Below are positions 32,499-41,191 of a DNA stretch of 64,000 nt, piece after piece. Positions within the stretch are counted from its first letter, which is position 1; each line of letters begins with the position of its first letter. The notes under the pieces are model-generated. The model was not told the DNA's origin, searched no databases, and saw nothing but the letters and a program-made list of their open reading frames with translations. Source of the DNA: Pseudoxanthomonas sp. CF125 (GTDB lineage Bacteria > Pseudomonadota > Gammaproteobacteria > Xanthomonadales > Xanthomonadaceae). The position numbers and the translations under genes were made by a program. Where the stretch lies: contig NZ_FNLD01000003.1 in the NCBI RefSeq assembly GCF_900104085.1, positions 493,001-557,000 of the forward strand, read 5' to 3'.

Positions 32499-35400
32499 TT
32501 AGTCCGAGCCGACGTAGGCACGACTCGCGGGAATTTTCAGCTCCACCAGCGTGCCGTTGCTGTCGCTACGGATTTCCAGGCTGCCGCCCAACTGGCGAGT
32601 CCGCTCTCGCATGCCCTGTATCCCCCAGTGGCCGTCCCGACCGTACGCGATCAACTGGGGCTCCAGGCCGAGACCGTCATCACGCACACGAATCGAAAAT
32701 CGCTCGACGCCCCACTGAACTTCGACTTGCACCAGCTTGGCTCTTGCATGTTGCACGGCGTTTCGAAACGCTTCGCGACCTACCTGCAAGACATCGTCGC
32801 GCACCAGCGGGATCATGCGGCGCGGCGCGCCTTCGACAACGATACGGTAGTTTGGCGCGCCGTCTTGGGAGAGCGTCGGCATATCCTGTGCCATTGAGCG
32901 CAGCGCTGCCTCCAGATCGGGTTCGCTGGCGCCGAAGGTACGGAGCTCTGTGACCGCTTCCCTAGCCCTCTCCACGGTTTCGTCACCGCGGCTCAGCGCC
33001 TCATCCAGCGCGATCGCGGCTTCTTGCGACCTCGCCGGAAGGAGATTACGTACCGCCTGCAGCCGAAACATCAAACCATGAAATCCCTGCAGCAGGGAGT
33101 CATGTAGCTCGCGCGCGATGCGAGTACGCTCTGCGACGCGTTCGTCAAGACGAATCTCGAACTGGTGCATCACTTGGCGCATGCGCAGCTGATAGATGAG
33201 CAACGCCGACCCTAGGACGAGCAGACTTACGAGTGTGTAGAACCATGTGGTCTGCCACCAGGGCTCGAGAATGGTGAGTTTCAACGCCGTCGTCTCGGAC
33301 CAGTTACCTCCGCTCGCGGCTGCCTGTACTTCCAGCCGGTAATCTCCCGGCGGCAGAGAGTTGTAGGAGGCCACGCGCCTGCCGCTGTCCACCGCGTGCC
33401 ACTCCTCTCCCAGCCCAACCAGACGGAAACGGTAGCCAATCGCAGTCGGATTCGTGTAGCTCAAGGCCGCGAATCCGGCGGTGAACGTGTTCTGCGAGTA
33501 AGGCAAACTCAATCTTCCCAGTACCGGTAGCACCTGTGGTTGTGACTGTGGCGGCCCATCAGGAAACCTGCGTCCGGCGATCATCAGATCCGTAAACTCG
33601 ACGGGGGGTACATGCCTCCGCATTCGGATCCGGTCGGGGTAGAACGCCGTGGCTCCCGAGAATCCGGCGAAGTACATTTTATGTGCCCGACTTTGGTAGC
33701 AGGCGCCCCAGCCTGTGAAATCCAGGCCCGGAAGCCCATCTATCCGAGAGTAGCTCTGGATTTTCCCCGTTGCCGCATCGAGCCGCGCGATACCCTTATT
33801 GGTCCCAAACCAGATACCTTCCTGCGCATCTTCAAGAATGCAGCTCACAGCATTACCCGGCAGCCCATCGTTGACGCGATAATTGCGGATGTGGCTAGTG
33901 GCTGGATCAAGCGCGTCAAGACCATTCTGCGTTCCCGCCCAGACGACTCCGCGCCGATCGACATGCACGGCGTTCACCCTGCCATTGCTCACGCTCCCAG
34001 GCGCGCCGATGGACGGGAACTTCACAAATTCCTTCGTCACTGGATTGAAACGCTGCAGGCCGTACTGGTGAGTGCCCAACCAGATGTTCCCCGAGCTGTC
34101 TTCCGCTAGGGCGAGATACTTTGGATCAATTTCCGGCGGTTTGTAGTTCTCGAATCGGCCGCTCTTGTCGTCGAAGCGGGAAAGCCCGCCCCAAGTCGCA
34201 AACCAGACGTTCTGCGAGCGGTCCACCAAGATGTCGTTGACCACGTCATCTGCAAGACTGCTTTGATCGGCGGGATCGTGCTGGAATCTAACCACGCGAC
34301 CCGATGGTTCGACTAGGACTATGCCCGTCCCCGTAGTGCCTAGCCAGATGCGTCCACGAGCATCCTGCGCCATCGAGATCACATCGGCCTGCAGACCCAG
34401 TCGCTGGTGCAGATCCTGTCGTTCACCTGACTGTTGATCGACACCTAACAGCATCCCCATGTAGCTGATCCACAAAGATTGGCCCTCTACCTCGAGAATG
34501 GAATTGACCATCTTTTCGCTGCGTACGCGGAGGGAGGCAGGTCTCGGTGGAAGTTTCTCGAAAAGTGGTTTCCGTGCGGGGAAAAGGTTGAGTTGCTCGC
34601 CATGCAAGGCCACCCAGATGTTGTCCTCCCGGTCCTGAAACAGCGTGACGATGTCGTCACCACCGAGGCTTTGCGGGTCACTAGGGCTATGGCGATACCG
34701 AATGAAACGCTGACGATCGACATCAAGGCGAAGCAGCCCCGCACCTCCGGTTCCGAACCACAAGCCACCGTCGCGATCCTCGAGCGCCGTGAAGATTCCG
34801 AAGCGTGGCATCGGCGCGCCAGTGCTGTCGACGAATCGGTAGTTGGTCAGACTATTAGTCGACCGATCAAAGGCGGAGAGTCCGCTTCCGCCCGCATGAT
34901 AGATCCAGAGCATTCCCGAACGATCTTCGACGAAGTTTATTTCCCGCGGCTCCCGGAGCGGTATCCGTGTGAGCACCCGACCACTGCTCCGGTCGATGGC
35001 TTCGAGCCCTGCAGAACTCGTTATCCAGAAAGTGCCCGAGCGGTCTTCCTTAGCAAATTTCAGATCACTACTGGCGAGTGAACCAGAGTCCTCGGAATCA
35101 GCTTGGAAATGCGCGAGGGTTTTGCCGTTCGAATCAACCCCATATAAGCCCGCAGTGGTGCTCAGCCACATAGTCCCAGATCGATCCTGGTAGAACGATT
35201 GAGCCGTTGGACCAGACGGGCCGGCATAGGCGATTCGATTGAAAGTCCCGGTCCGGGGATCGAAAGTATCTACGCCCTTATCGGTGGAAATCCACAACCG
35301 ACCGGACTTATCGTTATGAATAGCGTAGACGAACACCCCACCAAGCTGGTTCCTGGCTTTTGGATCGGCTGCAAATACCATATGACTATATCCGTCGAAT

Positions 35401-35693
35401 CGATACAGGCCGTATTGCGTCCCAAACCACATGAATCCCATATCGTCCTGGGCAATCTGCCCGATTCGCGACCCTGAGAACTCCTGAGAGTTTTCTACGC
35501 GGCTGAAGGTAATATCGTCGCCTTCTATCACAGTTATGGGGCGCGATTCCGCAGCAATGTACGCTTGCGTCACTGCGTTGGCATCAGCGGCAGCAGAAAA
35601 GTACGACGTTGCAAGCGCCGCGAAGCCCATCCGACAGAGCCATCTATACAACGCAGACATTCCTATCATTCTGATAGACATGCGCCGGCACAA
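32499..35693 (-). CDS. Two-component hybrid-type sensor: periplasmic beta-propeller plus HisKA_3 histidine kinase
   Basis: 1064 residues. After an N-terminal signal/anchor, residues about 60-690 contain at least twelve regulator-propeller repeats (pattern DxxGxxWxGTxxGLxR, e.g. DDMGFMWFGTQYGLYRFD), forming two propellers. A YYY domain follows (SYTNPTAIGYRFRLVGLGEEWH...YNSLPPGDYRLEVQA), then one membrane segment (WWQTTWFYTLVSLLVLGSALLIYQ), the phospho-acceptor His in RIARELHDSLLQGFHGLM, and an ATPase domain (REAFRNAVQHARA; RDDGLGLE; GHWGIQGMRERTRQLGG). This is the BT4673-like layout without C-terminal regulator, pairing with NarL-type regulators. Several ATGs near the start; first is taken. 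The ligand is unknown. Confidence 0.93.
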   Translation of the reverse strand: MCRRMSIRMIGMSALYRWLCRMGFAALATSYFSAAADANAVTQAYIAAESRPITVIEGDDITFSRVENSQEFSGSRIGQIAQDDMGFMWFGTQYGLYRFDGYSHMVFAADPKARNQLGGVFVYAIHNDKSGRLWISTDKGVDTFDPRTGTFNRIAYAGPSGPTAQSFYQDRSGTMWLSTTAGLYGVDSNGKTLAHFQADSEDSGSLASSDLKFAKEDRSGTFWITSSAGLEAIDRSSGRVLTRIPLREPREINFVEDRSGMLWIYHAGGSGLSAFDRSTNSLTNYRFVDSTGAPMPRFGIFTALEDRDGGLWFGTGGAGLLRLDVDRQRFIRYRHSPSDPQSLGGDDIVTLFQDREDNIWVALHGEQLNLFPARKPLFEKLPPRPASLRVRSEKMVNSILEVEGQSLWISYMGMLLGVDQQSGERQDLHQRLGLQADVISMAQDARGRIWLGTTGTGIVLVEPSGRVVRFQHDPADQSSLADDVVNDILVDRSQNVWFATWGGLSRFDDKSGRFENYKPPEIDPKYLALAEDSSGNIWLGTHQYGLQRFNPVTKEFVKFPSIGAPGSVSNGRVNAVHVDRRGVVWAGTQNGLDALDPATSHIRNYRVNDGLPGNAVSCILEDAQEGIWFGTNKGIARLDAATGKIQSYSRIDGLPGLDFTGWGACYQSRAHKMYFAGFSGATAFYPDRIRMRRHVPPVEFTDLMIAGRRFPDGPPQSQPQVLPVLGRLSLPYSQNTFTAGFAALSYTNPTAIGYRFRLVGLGEEWHAVDSGRRVASYNSLPPGDYRLEVQAAASGGNWSETTALKLTILEPWWQTTWFYTLVSLLVLGSALLIYQLRMRQVMHQFEIRLDERVAERTRIARELHDSLLQGFHGLMFRLQAVRNLLPARSQEAAIALDEALSRGDETVERAREAVTELRTFGASEPDLEAALRSMAQDMPTLSQDGAPNYRIVVEGAPRRMIPLVRDDVLQVGREAFRNAVQHARAKLVQVEVQWGVERFSIRVRDDGLGLEPQLIAYGRDGHWGIQGMRERTRQLGGSLEIRSDSNGTLVELKIPASRAYVGSD

Positions 35694-36403
35694 GTAAGGT
35701 CAGTGACAATGCTGCTTCAAGCCAGTTCGAGGCTCGGAACGTGATGGCTCTGGTGCTCCCGGGACTCACCGAACATGGGAAAGTCCGGGTAGCTGAGTTT
35801 GGCAGAAGAATAACCCGATAGCCGCCCCTCCCGCCAAGAGAGGATCGATTCCCTATAGGCGCGCCCCACCATGGGTCGGAAACTTCCGCTCGTTAACACA
35901 CGAATATCTGGGATATCGATGTCCGCTACCGGCGTCGGCCTTCCACCGGCATCGTCCCTTTCGGCATCGTTGAGATGTCCGCAACAGCAGCCTCATAGTC
36001 AGTGATTCTCCGACCATGTCTGCTGCGGACAATCCATTTGGCCAGGGTCCTTTCGATCACACGGTTTCACGCTCAAGGGTCAGGGTAGCAACTTTAAGCA
36101 TTGATGCCTCCGTGACCGGGAGGGTAATCAGACGGTCGCACCCGTTTTGGCTGCCGCTAACTGATTGGCTGGCTAGTGGCCAGCCAATCACTTGATGAGA
36201 CCATTCTCATTATCTGGTGGTTTTAGGCTGGTCCGCCTCAGAGCACTCTTACTAGATCAGCGGCCACTTAGCGGTTTCACTGCGTTGCTCGGGGAGCGGG
36301 CGGGGATTTTCACGGCGGCGTGTCGGAACGCTTCCAGTGCGGAAGCAACTCGACGATTCCGGCTTGTGCATGAAGGCCGATCTCATCAGGCAACCGACTG
36401 GAG
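35694..36403. other. Gene-free interval containing the right island repeat
   Basis: 710 bases between the kinase start and the TetR stop. Apart from the direct repeat at 36174-36296 I see no open frame with a plausible start and codon pattern, and no RNA gene. A short minus-strand open frame (35717-35899) has no family features. The promoter of the kinase must lie at the left side. Composition changes back to GC-rich across the repeat. Confidence 0.6.
36174..36296 (+). repeat. Right boundary direct repeat of the island
   Basis: Matches 25604-25726 (49 leading bases with two mismatches, weaker after). Upstream bases 36162-36171 add GATTGGCTGG, which with CCAGCCAATC at 36181 forms a perfect 10-bp stem absent from the left copy. 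This suggests the repeat is itself a mobile palindromic unit or a recombination site. Confidence 0.85.
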
Positions 36404-37042
36404 CTACAACAGCTGGCGCAGCAGTTTCCGATGCGTGTCCTTGATGCGCTCCACCTCTTCGGCAGCAGCGTCCCCGAAAGCCAGTTTCGCGACGGCTGCG
36501 TACACCACCGGGGTCATGGCGAACTCGAAATGCTCGGTAAGCGGATTCGCCTTCATGCGGCCTACCGCCACCTGCTCATCGATGGCCACCTGCCGTTCCG
36601 CCCGCCTTTGAAGATTGTCTTTATGCCATTTGGCCAGCACATCAGGGACACGGTGCCCTTCTGCAATCAGCAATCGCATGATGGCCAGGGCTTCGGGGGT
36701 AAGCGCTTCATAGGTCACCTCGATCAGGTTATCGATGAACTCGGGAAGGTTTCGCGCTTCTTGTATCTTCGACCAGTTGTCCTGCGCTTTGCCCACCGAC
36801 GACAGGGATTGGAGCAGGGTTTCGAAGATTTGATCCTTGCTGGCGAAATGGACGTAGACATTGGCCTTCGAAATGCCTACGCGCCCGGCGATTCTGGAGA
36901 TGCTGGTGGCGGCAAAGCCCATGGCGCTGAATTCGGCCAGCGCGGCCTCCAGGATCTGCTTGCGCCGGACCTCGGGAGATAACCGCGTTCTCTTCGCCTT
37001 TACGGCGGCCTTTTCCTTCGGTTTCTTTTTCGCCTGCGTCAT
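36404..37042 (-). CDS. TetR/AcrR-family transcriptional regulator
   Basis: 212 residues. A Lys/Arg-rich N-terminal tail (QAKKKPKEKAAVKAKRTRL) precedes the TetR helix-turn-helix (RRKQILEAALAEFSAMGFAATSISRIAGRVGISKANVYVHFASKDQIFETLL). The C-terminal half has the LPEFIDNLIEVTYEAL...RLLIAEGHRVPDVLAKWH pattern of the AcrR-like C-terminal domain that binds hydrophobic ligands. It is divergent from the MipA-like gene with 391 bases between; that gap holds a perfect palindrome of TetR type, so autoregulation and control of the porin-like gene are likely. Confidence 0.93.
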   Translation of the reverse strand: MTQAKKKPKEKAAVKAKRTRLSPEVRRKQILEAALAEFSAMGFAATSISRIAGRVGISKANVYVHFASKDQIFETLLQSLSSVGKAQDNWSKIQEARNLPEFIDNLIEVTYEALTPEALAIMRLLIAEGHRVPDVLAKWHKDNLQRRAERQVAIDEQVAVGRMKANPLTEHFEFAMTPVVYAAVAKLAFGDAAAEEVERIKDTHRKLLRQLL

Positions 37043-37257
37043 CGTGACGATGTCCCTCTAATAAGGCCGCCGCATTCTCCGCAGCATGGAATCCGGGCGG
37101 GCCGTAACGCGGCAAGCCGGTGATCCCCAAACCAGTGTAGCCGGAGGGTGGCATCCACCCGGACCCTTTCTCTCTGGTCCTTCTCCCAGCCAGCGCAAGC
37201 TCGCGGCCGGCACCAAGCCGCAAATCTGAATGTGCACTTACCAACCCGGGATACAGT

Positions 37258-37308
37258 AATGACCGATCGGTCATTATGACATAGGATCGCTACTGTCCCA
37301 TCGGTCAG
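37258..37308. promoter_or_regulatory. TetR-type operator pair
   Basis: AATGACCGATCGGTCATT (37258-37275) is a perfect 18-bp palindrome; ACTGTCCCATCGGTCAGT (37291-37308) is a related imperfect one. TGACCG-CGGTCA dyads are typical of AcrR/TetR regulators. Both lie in the divergent region between the TetR gene and the MipA-like gene; the remainder of the 37043-37433 gap shows nothing else. Confidence 0.75.
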
Positions 37309-37433
37309 TAAGACACGATTCCCAGCGTGCTGCGATCCGCACGGCAGCGTCGTGTCGGATCACCTGGATGGGACACCACTGACATCAACCTGCCGGCCCC
37401 CCCAATTGGCCGGCCCAATCGAGGATTCGAAAG

Positions 37434-38228
37434 ATGCGTCATGAGGGACTACGTCGTCTGCCATCAGCGGCAGGCTTGAAGCTACTTGGAATCCTGTCCC
37501 TCGGGGCAATCGCCACGATGACCCACGCGCAGGAGGTCGAGGCGACCAAAGCGGAAGACTCGCGCTGGGGCATTGGCTTGGGAGCCGCAGTGATCCAGCG
37601 GCCTTATCGCGACTACGACGATGAAACGAAGGCGATCCCGATTGTCTACTTCGAGAACCGCTGGGTGGACGTCAACGGCGGCCGGATCGACTTCAAGGTG
37701 AACGACAGCGACGTACTGGATTTCCGGTTGAGGGCGCGCTACGCCCTGGACGGCTACGATCCCAGCGAGTCGGACTATCTGCAAGGCATGCAGGAACGCG
37801 ACGACAGCGCATGGGTAGGCGCCGCGGTTGTTTGGAAGAACCCGATCGCGGAAGTGTCGGCGGAATACCTGGTCGATGCGATGGACAACAGCGAAGGGTC
37901 GCGCGGCCGCGTACAAGTAGAACGCCGCTTCGGCATGGGCCGTTTCGGTCTGACCCCGCGCGTGGCTGCGGAGTGGGTCGATCAGAAATACGTGGCGTAC
38001 TACTACGGCGTCCTTCCAGGAGAAGCCACGATGGACCGTCCTTTCTATGAAGGCGACGCTACCGTCAACGTCGAAGCGGGCCTTCGGCTCGACTACAGCC
38101 CTGGGCGGCGGCACACGTTCTTCCTGGACGTCGGCACGGTCAGCCTTGGCGACGAGATAAAGCAAAGTCCTCTGGTCGAACGTTCGTCGCAGACCAGGAT
38201 CTCGGCGGGCTATCTGTTCCACTTCTGA
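37434..38228 (+). CDS. MipA/OmpV-family outer-membrane protein
   Basis: 264 residues. Signal peptide (GLKLLGILSLGAIATMTHAQ) then MipA/OmpV features: WGIGLGAAVIQRPYRDYDDETKAIPIVYFENRWVDVNGGRIDFKV, repeated amphipathic beta strands and a C-terminal Phe (ISAGYLFHF) as in outer-membrane barrels. Family members are scaffold or channel-like proteins, some induced by stress or used in uptake. Likely target of the divergent TetR regulator. The first ATG is used; the signal peptide is preceded by an extended basic n-region. Confidence 0.88.
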   Translation: MRHEGLRRLPSAAGLKLLGILSLGAIATMTHAQEVEATKAEDSRWGIGLGAAVIQRPYRDYDDETKAIPIVYFENRWVDVNGGRIDFKVNDSDVLDFRLRARYALDGYDPSESDYLQGMQERDDSAWVGAAVVWKNPIAEVSAEYLVDAMDNSEGSRGRVQVERRFGMGRFGLTPRVAAEWVDQKYVAYYYGVLPGEATMDRPFYEGDATVNVEAGLRLDYSPGRRHTFFLDVGTVSLGDEIKQSPLVERSSQTRISAGYLFHF

Positions 38229-38314
38229 AGATCGCACCCACTTCAGGTGCGCGGCTTTTTGAACACGAGGGGCGCGCAGCCCCTCGATCACCGGTCTTCG
38301 AGCAGAGGAATGTC

Positions 38315-38503
38315 ATGTTTGCTGGCTCACCCAAGAAGAAGCAGTCGTCCCCGCTCCAAGGGAACCGCAGCTACTGGTTCGACTTGCCGGATATTGCGCC
38401 ACGCAAGAAGCGTCGGAACCGGCTGCCGATACTTCTAGGGGTCGGTCTTGTCGGCATGGTCGTTCTGCTGCTGATGCTCGCCATGCTTCATGTTTTGCCT
38501 TGA
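38315..38503 (+). CDS. Small single-pass membrane protein
   Basis: 62 residues: a polar, basic first half (SPKKKQSSPLQGNRSYWFDLPDIAPRKKRRNR) and one membrane helix (LPILLGVGLVGMVVLLLMLAMLHVLP) at the C-terminus, a tail-anchored layout with the bulk in the cytoplasm. AGAGGAA lies seven bases before the ATG. It is 86 bases after the MipA-like gene, same strand, so probably in its transcript. No family recognised. Confidence 0.6.
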   Translation: MFAGSPKKKQSSPLQGNRSYWFDLPDIAPRKKRRNRLPILLGVGLVGMVVLLLMLAMLHVLP

Positions 38504-38815
38504 TCTTGCGATTCTGTCGGTCTTCGCAGAACGACAAGTCTTGACTCGCAATGGGCGGCGCGCCTTTCGATGCTTCCGGCGGTCCCTGTCGGCGTGGTGG
38601 CTGCGCGACTTACGCGTCGCTGCCGGGGTTGCGCGCGCTCCGCTTCCCTTTCCCGTCAAGGTTGCTCACCCCGAATATCGGTTTTGGCCGATAGCAGTCA
38701 CTTTATGCTGCGCGGGTATCAGCACGCCGGTATCCGCTGCCGACCCGCGGCGGACGTCGCTGCATGCCGCGTTCGCGCTTCGGGCATGCGGCAACGCGGC
38801 CGGGAAGCGATCCGT
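38504..38815. other. Gene-free interval
   Basis: No supported gene, RNA or repeat seen. Open frames on both strands lack start signals and recognisable sequence. It may contain decayed coding sequence, given the fragment that follows. Confidence 0.5.
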
Positions 38816-39169
38816 TCAGAAGGGCTGCGGTGCGACCGCGTTCAATCGCACCTGGCGGGAAGGCAGGCCTCCGGCTTCGATGTCGACCACGACTGGGCCT
38901 GCCTGGACGCCGGCGCGGACCGCGGCGACCACCCGTCCATGGAAGGTTTTGCGTTCGCCGGACCGGAAGCTGGACACGTCTATTGGATTGCCGGTGCCGA
39001 TACCGGCCAGGGTTCCCACGCCGCGCACGCGTACCTGCCTGTCGTTGTTGCCGGCACGGATGGGCGTGCCGTCGGCGGCGTGCAGTTCCACGGCGACGTA
39101 AACCGGATCCTCGCCATTGGCCGTGTCGGAACTGGCAGCAGGCAGCAGGTAGGTAATCGAATGCTGCAT
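38816..39169 (-). pseudogene. C-terminal fragment of a glycoside hydrolase family 2 (beta-galactosidase-like) protein
   Basis: A 117-residue open frame with the Ig-like tail domain of large GH2 enzymes: VYVAVELHAADGTPIRAGNNDRQVRVRGVGTLAGIGTGNPIDVSSFRSGERKTFHGRVVAAVRAG. It has no start signal, an in-frame TAG a few codons upstream near 39207, and none of the catalytic barrel. So it is the leftover 3' end of a roughly 800-residue gene that once belonged to the adjacent glycosidase cluster. Identification rests on pattern memory of the domain, so moderate confidence. Confidence 0.55.
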
Positions 39170-39579
39170 TACAGCATAGTCATTGCGTCGCTCTTCGCTC
39201 CTTCGCCGCTAACGTGCGTCGCACGAGCCAGGCGCATATGCGGCCCGCCGCATCTATTCGTTTACGGAATGGCACATGCTCAATACTTCATTTGTCGTGC
39301 AAGCGGGATTCGACGAAGCTTCGTGCAGGCATGTGAGCATCGCCGCTTCTATCTGTTTGTGGTCGGTGATGCAACTGATCGCGCCGCCGGTTCGATACGC
39401 CCGAAAACTCCGCTCTATGATGGCTGCCAGGACGAAACGATTTGTGCTGGCGTTTGTTGCCTGTATCGCTGATCGTCAATGCAGCAAACAGGAACAGTGA
39501 GAAAAACCGGTGTTGATGCGTTTTGCATCGCACCCGAAAGCGCTGCAATTCTTCCAACCGACACAGGGGCAGACACGTG
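39170..39579. other. Gene-free interval upstream of the glycosidase genes
   Basis: 410 bases, noticeably less GC-rich than the genes after it. No supported gene. It should contain the promoter of the GH51-GH29-GH39 run, but no clear -35/-10, operator or riboswitch was recognised. Confidence 0.5.
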
Positions 39580-41130
39580 ATGACCTGGACAATGCGCGGC
39601 CTGCGCAAGATGAGCCTGATGTTGTTCGCCGCGGCGATGGCCGCCAATGCCTGCGCCGGGCAGCCCGTCGATGTTCGCCTGACGATTACCGCCGAGGCCG
39701 CCGGACCGCGCATTGAGCCGGACGTGTACGGCCAGTTCGCCGAACATCTGGGCGCCGGCATCTATGGAGGCCTGTGGGTCGGCCCGGATTCCGACATCCC
39801 CAACACGCGCGGCTGGCGCAACGATGTGGTCGGGGCGCTGCGCCGTATCAAAGTGCCGGTGGTGCGCTGGCCCGGCGGCTGCTTCGCCGATGATTACTAC
39901 TGGCGCGACGGTATTGGCGATCCGGACCAGCGCCCGGTGCGGTTGAACCGGTGGTGGGGCGGCGTGTCGGAGAACAACCGCGTCGGCACGCACGAGTTCA
40001 TGGACTTGGTGGAACAGCTTGGAAGCGACGTGTTCGTCTCCGGCAACATGGGGTCGATGACGCCGCGCGACATGAGCCATTGGCTGGAGTACATGACGGC
40101 CGAAGGCAAATCGACGCTCACCGACGAGCGCCGGCGCAACGGCCGGGACAAGCCCTGGAAGGTGAAGTACTTCGGCCTGGGCAATGAAATGTGGGGCTGC
40201 GGCGGCAACATGCGGCCGGAGTACCAGGCCGATCTGCACAACCAGTACGCCACCTTCCTGTCGGGATCGGTGCTGCGAGTGGCCTCCGGCGACGGTACCC
40301 AAAACGACCATCTGATCGAGATTCTGATGGAGCGTTCGCGCAAGCACATGGACGCGCTGACGCTGCACCAGTACACCATCCCTGGTGGTTGGGAGAGCAA
40401 GGGCCAGGCCACCGGCTTCGACGCGGAGCGCTGGGCCAAGACGCTCGATGCCGCGATGAGCATCGAGCAGCGCATCAAAGCCATCTCGGCCATCATGGAC
40501 AAGCACGATCCCGACAAGCGCATCGCGCTTTACATCGACGAGTGGGGTGCCTGGCACGACCCGGAGCCCGGCACCAACCCCGGCTTTCTATATCAGCAGA
40601 ACACCCTGCGCGACGCGTTGCTGGCCGCGTTGTCGTTCAACGCGTTCCACCGCCACACCGACCGCGTGAAGATGACCAGCATCGCGCAGATGGTGAACGT
40701 ACTGCAGGCTATGGTGCTGACCGACGGCTCACGGATGCTGCTGACGCCGACCTACCACGTATTCGATCTGTACCAGCCGTTCATGGGCGCGACACCGCTG
40801 AAGACGGCAATCCAGACGCCGAAATGGCGGCAAGGCGGCGTAGAACTGCCGGCCGTCGACATCACCGCAGCGCGCGCCGCCGACGGCACGGTCCACCTGG
40901 CACTGGTCAACCTAGATCCGGCGAGGCCGGCGCGCGTGGCCACGAATCTGAAGACCAGCAAGCCGGTGCAGGGGAAGATCCTGACCGCTGCCGCGATGGA
41001 TGCGCACAACACCTTCGAGCAGCCGCGCGAGCTCGTGCCGGCAACGTATACCGCGCAAGCCGGCGAGTCGGGACTTGCGCTGGAGCTGCCGCCGAAATCG
41101 GTCGTCGTGGTTGAGGTGCCTGCACCGTAG
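39580..41130 (+). CDS. Exported alpha-L-arabinofuranosidase, glycoside hydrolase family 51
   Basis: 516 residues. Signal peptide (MRGLRKMSLMLFAAAMAANACAG) then the GH51 barrel: GPRIEPDVYGQFAEHLGAGIYGG, VVRWPGGCFADDYYWRDGIG, acid/base Glu in YFGLGNEMWGCGGN and nucleophile Glu in ALYIDEWGAWHDPEPGTNPG. It releases arabinose from arabinan or arabinoxylan side chains, here probably in the periplasm. ATG 39580 is preceded by AGGGGC at 11 bases. First of three collinear glycosidase genes. Confidence 0.95.
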   Translation: MTWTMRGLRKMSLMLFAAAMAANACAGQPVDVRLTITAEAAGPRIEPDVYGQFAEHLGAGIYGGLWVGPDSDIPNTRGWRNDVVGALRRIKVPVVRWPGGCFADDYYWRDGIGDPDQRPVRLNRWWGGVSENNRVGTHEFMDLVEQLGSDVFVSGNMGSMTPRDMSHWLEYMTAEGKSTLTDERRRNGRDKPWKVKYFGLGNEMWGCGGNMRPEYQADLHNQYATFLSGSVLRVASGDGTQNDHLIEILMERSRKHMDALTLHQYTIPGGWESKGQATGFDAERWAKTLDAAMSIEQRIKAISAIMDKHDPDKRIALYIDEWGAWHDPEPGTNPGFLYQQNTLRDALLAALSFNAFHRHTDRVKMTSIAQMVNVLQAMVLTDGSRMLLTPTYHVFDLYQPFMGATPLKTAIQTPKWRQGGVELPAVDITAARAADGTVHLALVNLDPARPARVATNLKTSKPVQGKILTAAAMDAHNTFEQPRELVPATYTAQAGESGLALELPPKSVVVVEVPAP

Positions 41131-41191
41131 ATCCTTATCGGCTGGGCGGATCGAGATCGCCCCAGCGGCAGTACTTGGAAGAGAAACGTTC

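Larger units (their letters stand above)
25604..36296. mobile_element. Putative 10.7-kb genomic island at tRNA-Arg
   Basis: Between the two direct repeats the sequence is visibly less GC-rich and codon choice is more relaxed than on either side. It holds nine genes unrelated to the neighbours (aldo/keto reductase, exported hydrolases, VOC protein, lactonase-like protein, pseudo-hydrolase, response regulator, propeller kinase). No integrase, transposase or conjugation gene is present, so it is either a remnant or was mobilised in trans. Boundaries are taken from the repeats. Confidence 0.6.

Noticed and set aside
35717-35899. 60-codon minus-strand open frame before the kinase gene
   Set aside because: No Shine-Dalgarno, no family resemblance, lies in a repeat-containing intergenic region.
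25604-36296. Boundary repeats considered as integron attC sites
   Set aside because: They fold into nested hairpins but lack the RYYYAAC/GTTRRRY core pairs, and no integron integrase is present.
25604-36296. Island considered as a prophage
   Set aside because: No structural, lysis, replication or integrase genes; all genes are metabolic or signalling.
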